Made by a program: the position numbers and the translations under genes. From an uncultured Ruminiclostridium sp. (GTDB lineage: Bacteria; Bacillota; Clostridia; Oscillospirales; Ruminococcaceae), in the NCBI GenBank assembly GCA_944386545.1, contig CALXBK010000001.1:1-64000 (forward strand): 64,000 nt of DNA. Reading direction: 5' to 3'. This document shows positions 8,492 through 17,081 of the stretch, piece by piece; the first letter of the stretch is position 1, and each line of letters starts with the position of its first letter. A model generated the notes under the pieces. That model saw nothing but the letters and a program-made list of their open reading frames with translations. It did no database searches and had not been told where the DNA came from.

Positions 8492-8617
8492 ATGAAAAAG
8501 GCATCTTTCGTACTGAGTATCGTTGCTCTTTGCATATCGGCGATAACGCTCGCTCTGACTGTTTTAGAGCTGTTTTATAAAAAAACTACCTATTTTGACA
8601 GCGACACAGTTCGCTAA
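8492..8617 (+). CDS. 41-residue single-helix membrane peptide between atpA and atpG
   Basis: The start ATG 8492 follows GGAAAGGAC by 6-7 bases, the same quality of site as its neighbours. The product is MKKASFVLSI..., one hydrophobic helix (about residues 5-29, rich in Leu, Val, Ile and Ala) and a short polar tail ending in FDSDTVR. Stop TAA at 8615-8617 is 15 bases before atpG, whose own site GGGAGGAG follows it. Position, ribosome binding site and composition argue that it is real. I know no standard ATP synthase subunit of this size at this place. Confidence 0.65.
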   Translation: MKKASFVLSIVALCISAITLALTVLELFYKKTTYFDSDTVR

Positions 8618-8632
8618 AGGGAGGAGCTGCCG

Positions 8633-9490
8633 ATGGCATCGGGAAATATGAAGGACATCAAGCGGCGAGTAAAAAGCGTCGAGTCCACAATGCAGATAAC
8701 AAAGGCAATGCGGCTTGTAGCCTCCTCAAAGCTCAGGAGAGCAAAGCAGAAGGCGCAGGCGGCGCGCCCGTTCTTTGAGGCGCAGTATGCTCTTATGTGC
8801 CGCATAGCGGGCGAAACCTCCAACTTCTCAACGGTGTTTACCCGCCGCAGAGAGGTAAAAAACCGCCTCTTTATAGTGATTGCAGGCGACAGAGGGCTTG
8901 CGGGCGGATATAATTCCAACATAATAAAGCTTGCCGAGCAGGCAAAAAAGGACGGCGAAAGCCCGAAAATCATAGCCATAGGCAAAAAGGCGGCAGATTA
9001 TTTTTCAAAGCACGGCTACGAAATGACAGCCGAGTATCCCGGCCTTGCCGAGCATGTCAAAACCGCTGATGCGGCGGACATCGCACAGACGGCGGTAGAT
9101 ATGTTTGCATCGGGCGTGGTAGACGAGATAAGGCTCTTTTATACCGAGTTCGTTTCTCCGCTTGTGCAGACGCCCGCCGAGCTTGAGGTACTGCCCATAT
9201 CGTCACCCAAAGCTAAAATTGCCGCACCCAATAAAATGGGAACAACCTTTGACCCCTCTCCCGAGGCGGTGTTCAACCGCGCCATTCCGAAGCTTATAAC
9301 AAGCCTTATAGTATGCTCGGTAAACGAGGCGTATGCGTCGGAGCTGGGAGCAAGGCGCACGGCGATGGAAAACGCAACGGACAACGCCGAGGAGATGATT
9401 GAGCATCTCTCGCTCATGTACAACAGGGCAAGACAGGAGAAAATCACCAACGAGCTGAACGAAATAGTATCCGGTGCTAATGCGCTGTAA
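8633..9490 (+). CDS. atpG: F1Fo ATP synthase subunit gamma
   Basis: 285 residues, the usual length. The N-terminal helix KDIKRRVKSVESTMQITKAM carries the family motif I-K-R-R-I-x-S-V-x-x-T-x-x-I-T-x-A-M, and the C-terminal helix holds RRTAMENATDNAEEMI and QEKITNELNEIVSGANAL. These two helices form the rotating central shaft. GGGAGGAG lies 5-6 bases before ATG 8633. Confidence 0.96.
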   Translation: MASGNMKDIKRRVKSVESTMQITKAMRLVASSKLRRAKQKAQAARPFFEAQYALMCRIAGETSNFSTVFTRRREVKNRLFIVIAGDRGLAGGYNSNIIKLAEQAKKDGESPKIIAIGKKAADYFSKHGYEMTAEYPGLAEHVKTADAADIAQTAVDMFASGVVDEIRLFYTEFVSPLVQTPAELEVLPISSPKAKIAAPNKMGTTFDPSPEAVFNRAIPKLITSLIVCSVNEAYASELGARRTAMENATDNAEEMIEHLSLMYNRARQEKITNELNEIVSGANAL

Positions 9491-9501
9491 TACAGCAATG
9501 A

Positions 9502-10917
<1,416 letters not shown>

Positions 10918-10940
10918 CGAATTTTTAATGCCGACTTTGA

Positions 10941-11603
10941 AAATGCCGTTCAGGCGGCAAGGGATATATCGGCTCAAACGGCATTATTGCACTTATTGCA
11001 TTGATTATGGCTTTGCTGTTCGGCTTCGGCAGTTCATCGCTGTTCGGAGATTTCGGACAGCACGGCGGTATACAGCAGGAGGAAGGCTCCGCCGACAAGG
11101 TGTTCATTACCAAAAGCCGGGAAACGCAAAAGCCGCCGGCACAAACGCAAAATAATACTCCGTCCGCGGTTTTGCCTGATGACAAGGACATAGAAAAAGC
11201 CCGTAACGGGTGTGTTGCCCTGATGAATACGGCAAACGAATGCTATGCCGAAAAGGGCGAGAGCATGACTGCCGCCGATGTGAGGAGCAGAGCGGGAGTT
11301 GACGCCGAGTGTCATTTTATAACTTAGGCAAGATGTCCCCCGCCTCTAAGGCGGCGGGTTCCATATTCAGTTTCAGTTGGGGTTCAATCCGCAACTGAAA
11401 CTGAATCGCAGCTTCGCTGCGGCTTGCCACGTTGAATGACGGGGCAAGCCCCTTATTGAATTACGATGAGTAAAAAGCAGGGCACGGTGACGGCGGTATT
11501 GTATTTTTCCGATGTATATTCGGTGAGATATGAGGACGGAAAGTATTCAACTCTTTCCAATATTGCCGACGACAGCTTTGAGGACACAGTGATTTTTCTG
11601 TAA
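10941..11603 (+). pseudogene. Membrane-anchored protein gene split by hairpin element
   Basis: An open frame (first usable starts TTG 11001 or ATG 11007; its true 5' end is unclear) encodes a hydrophobic helix IIALIALIMALLFGFG, a polar Gln/Pro/Thr linker and a small domain, KARNGCVALMNTANECYAEKG and more, up to 11318. There the 142-bp element begins and brings a stop. After the element the same phase resumes at 11463 with TMSKKQGTVTAVLYFSDV, RYEDGKYSTLS and DDSFEDTVIFL, and stops at 11601-11603. Removing the element and one TT restores one continuous frame, so the gene was intact before insertion. Function unknown. It lies inside the atp operon. Confidence 0.7.
11319..11460 (+). repeat. 142-bp hairpin element, copy 4, inside an open frame
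   Basis: Exactly 142 bases, nearly identical to copy 5. It is flanked by TT on both sides (11317-11318 and 11461-11462). The interrupted coding frame keeps phase because 142+2 is divisible by three. The long stem has one mismatch (CCGC for CCCC). Confidence 0.93.
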
Positions 11604-11638
11604 AAACGCCGTCGGGCTTACGAGAAAGGAATATGCTT

Positions 11639-12049
11639 ATGACGGAATTTAATCTGAAAATTCTGACTCCCGAGGGAGTGGCTTACGACGGCATGGTGCA
11701 AAGCGTCATTGTCCGCACTACAGTGGGAGATAAGGGCATACTTGCAAAGCATGAGCCGTATGTCGCCGCACTCGTAATAGGTCAGATGAAGGTGCGTACC
11801 GCCGACGGAGTTCGCATAGGCGCAGTTTCGTCCGGCATGGTCGAGGTAAACGACAGCGGAACAACCGTGCTTGCACAGTCCTTTGAATGGGCGGACGAGA
11901 TAGATGTCGAGCGCGCGAACAGAGCCTTAAAGATCGCCGAGGAACGCATGAAGCAGTATAAGGACGACAAGCGCAAGCTCGATATAGCAGAGTATAAGCT
12001 CAAAAGAGCCGTCAACCGTATCAATACCGCTTCGGATTATAAGCGCTGA
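11639..12049 (+). CDS. atpC: F1Fo ATP synthase subunit epsilon
   Basis: 136 residues from ATG 11639, preferred over ATG 11633 because GAAAGGA then sits about 10 bases upstream instead of 4. The N-terminal beta sandwich starts with LKILTPEGVAYDG and continues VGDKGILAKHEPYVAAL (family form: GxxGILxxHxPxxxxL). The C-terminal helical hairpin is rich in Lys, Arg and Glu. Last gene of the operon. It is separated from atpD by the broken gene and a repeat copy. Confidence 0.94.
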   Translation: MTEFNLKILTPEGVAYDGMVQSVIVRTTVGDKGILAKHEPYVAALVIGQMKVRTADGVRIGAVSSGMVEVNDSGTTVLAQSFEWADEIDVERANRALKIAEERMKQYKDDKRKLDIAEYKLKRAVNRINTASDYKR

Positions 12050-12104
12050 TTTATTTGCGGCAAAAGATGAACGGTGTATTTTGTCTGATGAAGATTAAAA
12101 CAAT

Positions 12105-12137
12105 AAACGGACGGTGAATGCCGTCCGTTTTGGTATT
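12105..12137 (+). terminator. Rho-independent terminator of the atp operon
   Basis: The perfect 10-bp stem AAACGGACGG/CCGTCCGTTT has a 6-base loop and is followed by TGGTATTTTT. It lies 56 bases after atpC. Confidence 0.85.
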
Positions 12138-12226
12138 TTTATCAGCAATACGCTGTTTTATAGGCTGTTGTTTGCGGGGGAATATTAATGGTTTGTGGGA
12201 ATTTGTCCGTATAGACTGTATTTCAT

Positions 12227-12449
12227 TTATTCGGCAATTTTTTTATCACCAAAATAATACATCAAAAGTAAAACCAATACAGAGCCGGCAAATATGCCAT
12301 CCAAGATACCTGCGGGTAACAAAAACATCATTAGAGTCAGGGTAATAATACACATAATTACAGCTAAAATTAAACCCCACATTTTATTTTTCAAAATACC
12401 TACTGCCGCAATAACTCTAATCACTCCATACATCGCACCCATAACAATC
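12227..12449 (-). pseudogene. Small multi-helix membrane protein, 5' part displaced by element
   Basis: About 74 codons with three hydrophobic segments: MYGVIRVIAAVGILKNKMW, then LILAVIMCIITLTLMMFLLP, then SVLVLLLMYYFGDKK. The arrangement YGVIR...GILKNKMWGLILA resembles small predicted membrane proteins of Clostridia with no known function (DUF2127-like, tentative). The minus-strand ATG at 12451 uses bases of the repeat and has no ribosome binding site. Removing the repeat and one TC joins this frame to the acyltransferase fragment upstream in the same phase (see 12594-12853). Confidence 0.5.
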
Positions 12450-12591
12450 ATAACTTAAGCAAGATGTCCCCCGCCTCTAAGGCGGCGGGTTCCATATTCA
12501 GTTTCAGTTGGGGTTCAATCCGCAACTGAAACTGAATCGCAGCTTCGCTGCGGCTTGCCACGTTGAATGACGGGGCAAGCCCCTTATTGAA
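12450..12591 (+). repeat. 142-bp hairpin element, copy 5
   Basis: 142 bases, nearly identical to copy 4 but starting ATAACTTAAGC. It is flanked by TC on both sides (12448-12449 and 12592-12593). It lies antisense between two minus-strand gene fragments. Confidence 0.93.
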
Positions 12592-12593
12592 TC

Positions 12594-12853
12594 TTCTGTG
12601 TGTCGTAGGCTCTGTCCAATAAGAGATACCCGCTTATCATAAGAAAGAAGGGGACGCCTATTCTTCCGAGGGTAAATGCGGTAAAAACAAATATTTTTGA
12701 CTGAACGGAAATAGACGAAATGTAATCCAATTTCAAAGCATATACGTTTTCTACCGCATGACACAGGACTACAAGGATTATTGCAATCATCCTTGCAAAA
12801 TCCAGCCATTCAATTCTGTTGCGGGGGCTTTTATTTTCAGTTACATTCCCCAC
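12594..12853 (-). pseudogene. Acyltransferase-3 family protein, N-terminal fragment
   Basis: The minus-strand GTG start at 12853 follows CAGGAG by 8 bases. The fragment of about 85 residues has the hallmark start of membrane acyltransferases: RIEWLDFARMIAIILVVLCH (with the conserved His of the first helix), then FTLGRIGVPFFLMISGYLLL. A stop arises a few codons later, within the repeat. The remaining 250 or so residues are not found nearby; the sequence beyond the repeat does not look like this family. The family transfers acyl groups to cell-surface polymers. Non-functional as it stands. Confidence 0.7.
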
Positions 12854-13159
12854 TGCTATTACTCCTGTTTCACATCATTCCGTAAAGTAATCTACCGTTA
12901 AAGCCGAGGGTGCAAGGACAGAGTCCCGCAATAACCCACACGTTTTAAAGAGTATCTGACAGCTAACGTTCGGCGGCGAAGCCGCCGAGGGCGCAGGAAA
13001 GCGTAAAAGTCTGTGCTTTTTATATGCGCCCGAGAGCGCCGCCGCAAACTTCATGCGCTCGTTTGAGCATAAATGCAAAAAGCTCGCTTATTTCGTTGCT
13101 CCTCCTTTTCCCACAAAATGAGGATTTTGTGGAAACCCTACTGTGCGGCGTCCCGTCGC
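12854..13159. other. GC-rich intergenic block with hairpins
   Basis: No gene with a ribosome binding site is seen. It holds the palindrome CGGCGGCgaaGCCGCCG at 12971-12987 and a perfect 9-bp stem CCACAAAAT/ATTTTGTGG at 13111-13132. The latter lies 28 bases past the DUF4956 stop and may weakly terminate minus-strand transcription, though no T tract follows. The middle (about 12890-13080) has a composition and mosaic look unlike the AT-rich spacers elsewhere and may be a second repeat family; only one copy is in this window. Confidence 0.35.
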
Positions 13160-13864
13160 TTAGTTCATGTATTCGCCGGTGTATTCAAGGAGAGTGACGC
13201 TCTGCACGCCGTCGATTGCCTTGAAGCGGGAGAGCTGAGAAGCGTCGTTCTGCGGGGTTTTGATTTCAACGGTAAGCTCGGTGAAATTGCCTGCGACGGT
13301 CTTGTTTTTCAGCTTGTAGCGGAGCGTGCCGAGCAGGGCGTTTACATTGCTCTCGGCGTTTTCGCCGTAGCGCACAACAAGGAGATAGCTGCGGCGTTCC
13401 TTCTTCACAACGGTAAGTATTATGTATATTGCCGCAATAAAGACCGTGCCGATGAGTGCGACAAAGTAAAGTCCCGCACCTGCGGTGATACCTGCGGCAA
13501 CGCCCCAGAACAAAAAGCCGATGTCAAGCGGGTCCTTGACAGCCGAACGGAAACGCACAATGGACAGTGCGCCGACAAGACCGAGCGACAGCACTAAGTT
13601 GGCGCTGATGGTCATGATGATAAACGAAGTCACTACCGTAACGAGCAACACGAGAATGTTGAAATTGTCGCTGTATACAACGCCCCTGTAAAAGAGCCTG
13701 TAAACCCAGTAGATGATAAGTCCGCAAACCGTGGCGGTGAGCAGAGCGAGAATAATTCTCGGCAGAGAAAGGCTTTCGAGCTGTGCGGTAATATCAAAGC
13801 TCTGTCCGATGAGGGAGAGCAAATCCTCCCCTGTGTTTTCCGTTAAAACGGTAAGAAAGTTCAT
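13160..13864 (-). CDS. DUF4956 domain membrane protein
   Basis: 234 residues from the ATG at 13864 (AGGAGG about 8 bases upstream). It has about four membrane helices (residues roughly 35-57, 68-92, 95-115 and 120-145), then a cytoplasmic domain with SYLLVVRYG and TELTVEIKT strands. Between helices it carries the family's GLVGALSIVRFRSAVKDP signature. DUF4956 proteins are regularly encoded beside VTC-type polyphosphate polymerases, as here; a role as membrane partner is inferred from that. It begins one base after the VTC gene's stop. Confidence 0.82.
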   Translation of the reverse strand: MNFLTVLTENTGEDLLSLIGQSFDITAQLESLSLPRIILALLTATVCGLIIYWVYRLFYRGVVYSDNFNILVLLVTVVTSFIIMTISANLVLSLGLVGALSIVRFRSAVKDPLDIGFLFWGVAAGITAGAGLYFVALIGTVFIAAIYIILTVVKKERRSYLLVVRYGENAESNVNALLGTLRYKLKNKTVAGNFTELTVEIKTPQNDASQLSRFKAIDGVQSVTLLEYTGEYMN

Positions 13865-13865
13865 T

Positions 13866-14591
13866 TTAAAATCCTCCTGTTGTAAAGCAGTGCATTTTTG
13901 TAAGCTTGTCACTGCACAGTACATACTTCGACACCGACTCTTGTCTTAGCTTTACTCCGTCTAAAAGCGCGGATAAGAATGACGGCAGATAATCGTCATA
14001 CTTTATTTCGACAACCGCCGAAAAGTCCGTCACAGGCACAAACTGCATATCGGGCGAGAGCATATCCCTTGACATAATTCCCGCACGAAGCGAGCTGTCT
14101 ATCGTGAAGCGCACGTTGCCCTCTTCATTTACAAACGCCTGCCGTGTGTAGTCTACCGTCACCGCAGGACGCAGAAGCGCCAGCGAATTGCTGAGAGAAG
14201 CGTCAAATGCGACCGTTCCGCCAAGCTCGTCGCTGTAGGCAAAGGAAAAATCCCCCGACAAAATTTGTCTGTATTGCTGTGCTGTAATTTTCACCGTGCG
14301 CTTTGAGGTCATATCTCTGTCCTTGTACTTGCACTCAAGCGTGAGCAAATCAGGCGACAGACCGTAGGTGCGTATGCGGTACTTTTTTCTTGTATCTGCA
14401 CCGTTTATCTTGTCGTTGTAGCCGCTGCGGTAAACATCGTCAAGGTAGAGGCTTGTCACCCTGTAAACGCCGTTTTCGCCGTTTTTATCGGGTTTCATTA
14501 CTGCGGCAAAACGCTGTGCGAGTATCTCACACTGCGCTTTTGTCGCAGGAAATTTCAGCTCGTGGCGCAGACTTCTGTTTTTGTACTTCAA
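13866..14591 (-). CDS. VTC-domain polyphosphate polymerase-like protein
   Basis: 241 residues, TTG start at 14591 with AAAGGGGAG 8 bases upstream. VTC-domain hallmarks are in order: RHELKF near residue 9, YRVTSLYLDD, KKYRIRTYG, LECKYKD, KRTVKI, RFTIDSSLRAG, VVEIKYDDYLP and the late SVSKYVL. These Arg, Lys and Glu residues line the tunnel of VTC4-type enzymes that polymerise the gamma-phosphate of ATP into polyphosphate. Bacterial homologues often pair with DUF4956 and sometimes CotH proteins. The substrate of this member is not proven. It has its own promoter just upstream. Confidence 0.85.
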   Translation of the reverse strand: MKYKNRSLRHELKFPATKAQCEILAQRFAAVMKPDKNGENGVYRVTSLYLDDVYRSGYNDKINGADTRKKYRIRTYGLSPDLLTLECKYKDRDMTSKRTVKITAQQYRQILSGDFSFAYSDELGGTVAFDASLSNSLALLRPAVTVDYTRQAFVNEEGNVRFTIDSSLRAGIMSRDMLSPDMQFVPVTDFSAVVEIKYDDYLPSFLSALLDGVKLRQESVSKYVLCSDKLTKMHCFTTGGF

Positions 14592-14623
14592 GCTTTTCTC
14601 CCCTTTGCGGGTTAATATTCTTT

Positions 14624-14652
14624 ATTTTAGCATATATTGCGACTAATTTCAA
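14624..14652 (-). promoter_or_regulatory. Promoter of the VTC/DUF4956 pair
   Basis: On the minus strand TTGAAA (14652-14647), a 17-base spacer and TAAAAT (14629-14624) lie about 32 bases before the TTG start. Confidence 0.7.
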
Positions 14653-14666
14653 GGGGTTTTGACAGC

Positions 14667-15563
14667 TCAGCGTATGACAATTCCGCTGTAAAATTCGGCG
14701 AGAATTTCGTTTGCGGTAAGACCGCTTCGTGCAAGCCTTATTGCGGAGTAGACGCTCATTCCCGTGTTGCATCCGTCGCCCTTTGTCCTGAAGGTAAACA
14801 GCCGCTGGGTATAGCTTATCTCGGCGGCAGGGGAGCGCAGGGAAAGCAGCCTGCGAAATTCCTCTCCCGACATGGTTATGCCGCAGACGTTAAGGCTTAA
14901 AATACTGCCGTTCTTGTCCGTTACAACGCCGCTGAGCCATTTTGAATCATCGGGCGTTATAATAAGAGAGGGATAATTTTCTATCATAAGCTCGGCTATG
15001 CCGTCTGCGGTGTACTGACAGCTCCCCTCGTAACAATCCGCATTCGGGTCCTTTGTGCAGTAAAGCTGTTTTACCCAAGGAAAGCCGCTGTCGTCGGGTG
15101 AAATAAGCGCGCCTGAAGAAATGCGGCAGACGGGAAGTATTACATGGCTGCCGTCGTAGGTTATATCCGTGGAAAGGGCGTATTCTGCCGCCTGCTTTGC
15201 ACAGGAGATGTAAATATCGGCTTCCTCTCCGAAATATTCCTCTGCCAGCTCATTGCTCATGTAATCGGGGCGGTAGACGGAGGTTTTTACGTCGATGTTG
15301 TTCTGCGAGAAGTAAAGAAGCGTGCAGTAATGCGCCATTGCAACCGCCCGTATGCCCTCGGTATCGGCTTTAAGAGGGGCGCAGTCGAGGGATTTCAGGC
15401 TGTCCAAAACGCAACCCGTAAGAAGCTCGCCGATTTCACGGCTCTCTGCGCCGTATATAACGGTCGAAGGAGGCTCGGCAGGCTTGTTCACGGCAAAGAC
15501 AAGGATAAAAACGGGAACTGCCGCAGCGAGGGCGAGCAGGGCGACAACAAGATATTTTTTCAT
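14667..15563 (-). CDS. SpoIID/LytB-domain-like protein, degenerate
   Basis: 298 residues from the ATG at 15563, chosen for AAAAGGAGCG upstream; an earlier in-frame start at 15614 has no site. It has an N-terminal signal or anchor helix (YLVVALLALAAAVPVFILVF). The rest follows SpoIID layout: IGELLTGCVLDSL, then EGIRAVAMAHYCTLL (family: EALKAQAVAARTYAL), and a C-terminal TKGDGCNTGMSVYSAIRLA (family: GxGHGxGMSQxGAxxLA). SpoIID cleaves denuded peptidoglycan glycans during engulfment. Here the catalytic-loop Glu and the late His and Gln are not conserved, so activity is doubtful. It may be a diverged paralogue with a wall-binding role. Confidence 0.7.
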   Translation of the reverse strand: MKKYLVVALLALAAAVPVFILVFAVNKPAEPPSTVIYGAESREIGELLTGCVLDSLKSLDCAPLKADTEGIRAVAMAHYCTLLYFSQNNIDVKTSVYRPDYMSNELAEEYFGEEADIYISCAKQAAEYALSTDITYDGSHVILPVCRISSGALISPDDSGFPWVKQLYCTKDPNADCYEGSCQYTADGIAELMIENYPSLIITPDDSKWLSGVVTDKNGSILSLNVCGITMSGEEFRRLLSLRSPAAEISYTQRLFTFRTKGDGCNTGMSVYSAIRLARSGLTANEILAEFYSGIVIR

Positions 15564-15598
15564 TGAAACGCTCCTTTTGCGGTTTATGAATGCAAGGC

Positions 15599-15627
15599 TT
15601 GACTTATTATGCAAAATGGGATATAAT
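15599..15627 (+). promoter_or_regulatory. Promoter of the citrate synthase operon
   Basis: TTGACT (15599-15604), a 17-base spacer and TATAAT (15622-15627) leave a leader of about 95 bases before ATG 15727. Confidence 0.7.
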
Positions 15628-15726
15628 TGAAGTGCGTATATGTCGGTATCGCCGACAAAAAATTATATTCATTATGAAGCAAGAATAGAATGTAAGAGGC
15701 AAAGTAAAAGGAAAAGGAGAACGATA

Positions 15727-17067
15727 ATGAACGAGAGATTTCACAAGCTGTGCAGGGATTATCAAATTCAGACTGCAATAGATCCCAAGCTGTATGATAA
15801 ATACAATGTAAAAAGAGGGCTCAGAAACAACGACGGAAGCGGCGTTGTGGTAGGACTTACGAATATCTGCTGTGTACACGGTTATGTTATAGACGAGGGC
15901 GAAAAAAGACCTGCCGAGGGACAGCTCATATACAGAGGCTACAACATAAACGACCTGGTTGAGGGCTGTGCAAGGGATCACCGTTACGGCTTCGAGGAAA
16001 CGGCGTATCTTCTGCTGTTCGGCAATCTGCCCGACAGGGAGCATCTTGAGGACTTCAAGAAGATAGTAACACACTACCGCACATTGCCGCCGTATTTTGC
16101 AGAGGACGTGCTTATGCGCTGTCCTTCTCCGAATATAATGAATAAGATGGCGCAGTCGGTGCTTGCGCTTTACGCCTATGACAAGGAGCCTGAAAACAAG
16201 AGCATGGAGGGCGAAATGCTCAAGGCGATTTCGGTTATTGCAAGACTTCCTGCGATAATGGTAGGCGCATATCAGGTAATGAGGCGCTATCTTTACAATT
16301 CCAGCATGGTAATGCACCCGATAAACCTTGACGAGAGCCTTGCGGAGAGCATACTCTCAACCCTCAGGGATAACAGAGAATACACCGTAGAGGAGGCAAG
16401 ACTGCTGGATCTTTGCCTTATGCTCCACGCAGAGCACGGCGGCGGCAACAACTCCACCTTTACCTGCCGCTGCGTTACCTCCACGGGTACGGACGCATAC
16501 GCTTCCTATGCGGCGGCTGTTTCTTCGCTTAAAGGTCCCCGTCACGGCGGTGCGAACATCAAGGTAATGGAAATGCTCGAATGTATTGAAAAGGGCGTCA
16601 AGAACTGGGAGGACGAGGGCGAGCTTGCCGACTTCCTGATGAAAATACTCAACAAGGAAGAAAACGACAGAAGCGGCCTTATATACGGTATGGGACACGC
16701 TGTTTATACGCTGTCCGATCCGAGAGCGGTAATTCTCAAAAACGCCGCAATGGAGCTTGCAAAGGGCACAGAAACCGAGGCTGAGTTCAGACTGCTCAAC
16801 AAAATTGAGGAGCTGACGCCCCAGCTCTTTGCAAAGAACAAGGGCGATATAAAGACAATGTGTGCAAATGTCGATATGTACTCGGGACTTGTATACAAGC
16901 TGTTGGGTATCCCCGTTGAGATGTACACCGCACTGTTTGCCTGTGCAAGAATGCCCGGCTGGTGCGCTCACAGAATGGAAGAAATAGAAAACGGCAAGAG
17001 AATTATGCGTCCTGCATACAGAACACTCAGCCGCAACAGAGATTACATATCGCTTGACGAGCGTTAA
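15727..17067 (+). CDS. gltA: Citrate/2-methylcitrate synthase
   Basis: 446 residues from ATG 15727, placed by AAAAGGAGAACG; longer in-frame readings start in the promoter leader. It condenses oxaloacetate with acetyl-CoA to citrate. Active-site motifs: HAEHGGGNNSTFTCR (substrate His), SSLKGPRHGGAN, the catalytic His in GMGHAVYTLSDPR, the catalytic Asp in ANVDMYSG, and the CoA/arginine region RPAYRTL. The length suits the Firmicutes type with an extra N-terminal segment. It heads a run of nine co-directional genes with gaps of 28 bases or less. In a fermenting Clostridium it probably feeds glutamate synthesis. Confidence 0.93.
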   Translation: MNERFHKLCRDYQIQTAIDPKLYDKYNVKRGLRNNDGSGVVVGLTNICCVHGYVIDEGEKRPAEGQLIYRGYNINDLVEGCARDHRYGFEETAYLLLFGNLPDREHLEDFKKIVTHYRTLPPYFAEDVLMRCPSPNIMNKMAQSVLALYAYDKEPENKSMEGEMLKAISVIARLPAIMVGAYQVMRRYLYNSSMVMHPINLDESLAESILSTLRDNREYTVEEARLLDLCLMLHAEHGGGNNSTFTCRCVTSTGTDAYASYAAAVSSLKGPRHGGANIKVMEMLECIEKGVKNWEDEGELADFLMKILNKEENDRSGLIYGMGHAVYTLSDPRAVILKNAAMELAKGTETEAEFRLLNKIEELTPQLFAKNKGDIKTMCANVDMYSGLVYKLLGIPVEMYTALFACARMPGWCAHRMEEIENGKRIMRPAYRTLSRNRDYISLDER

Positions 17068-17081
17068 ACAAAGGACAGCTC

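Noticed and set aside
11366..11408. tRNA gene suggested by GGGGTTCAATCCCC
   Set aside because: No acceptor, D or anticodon arms can be drawn; the stem is 18 bp and palindromic. No tRNA or rRNA gene was recognised anywhere in the window.
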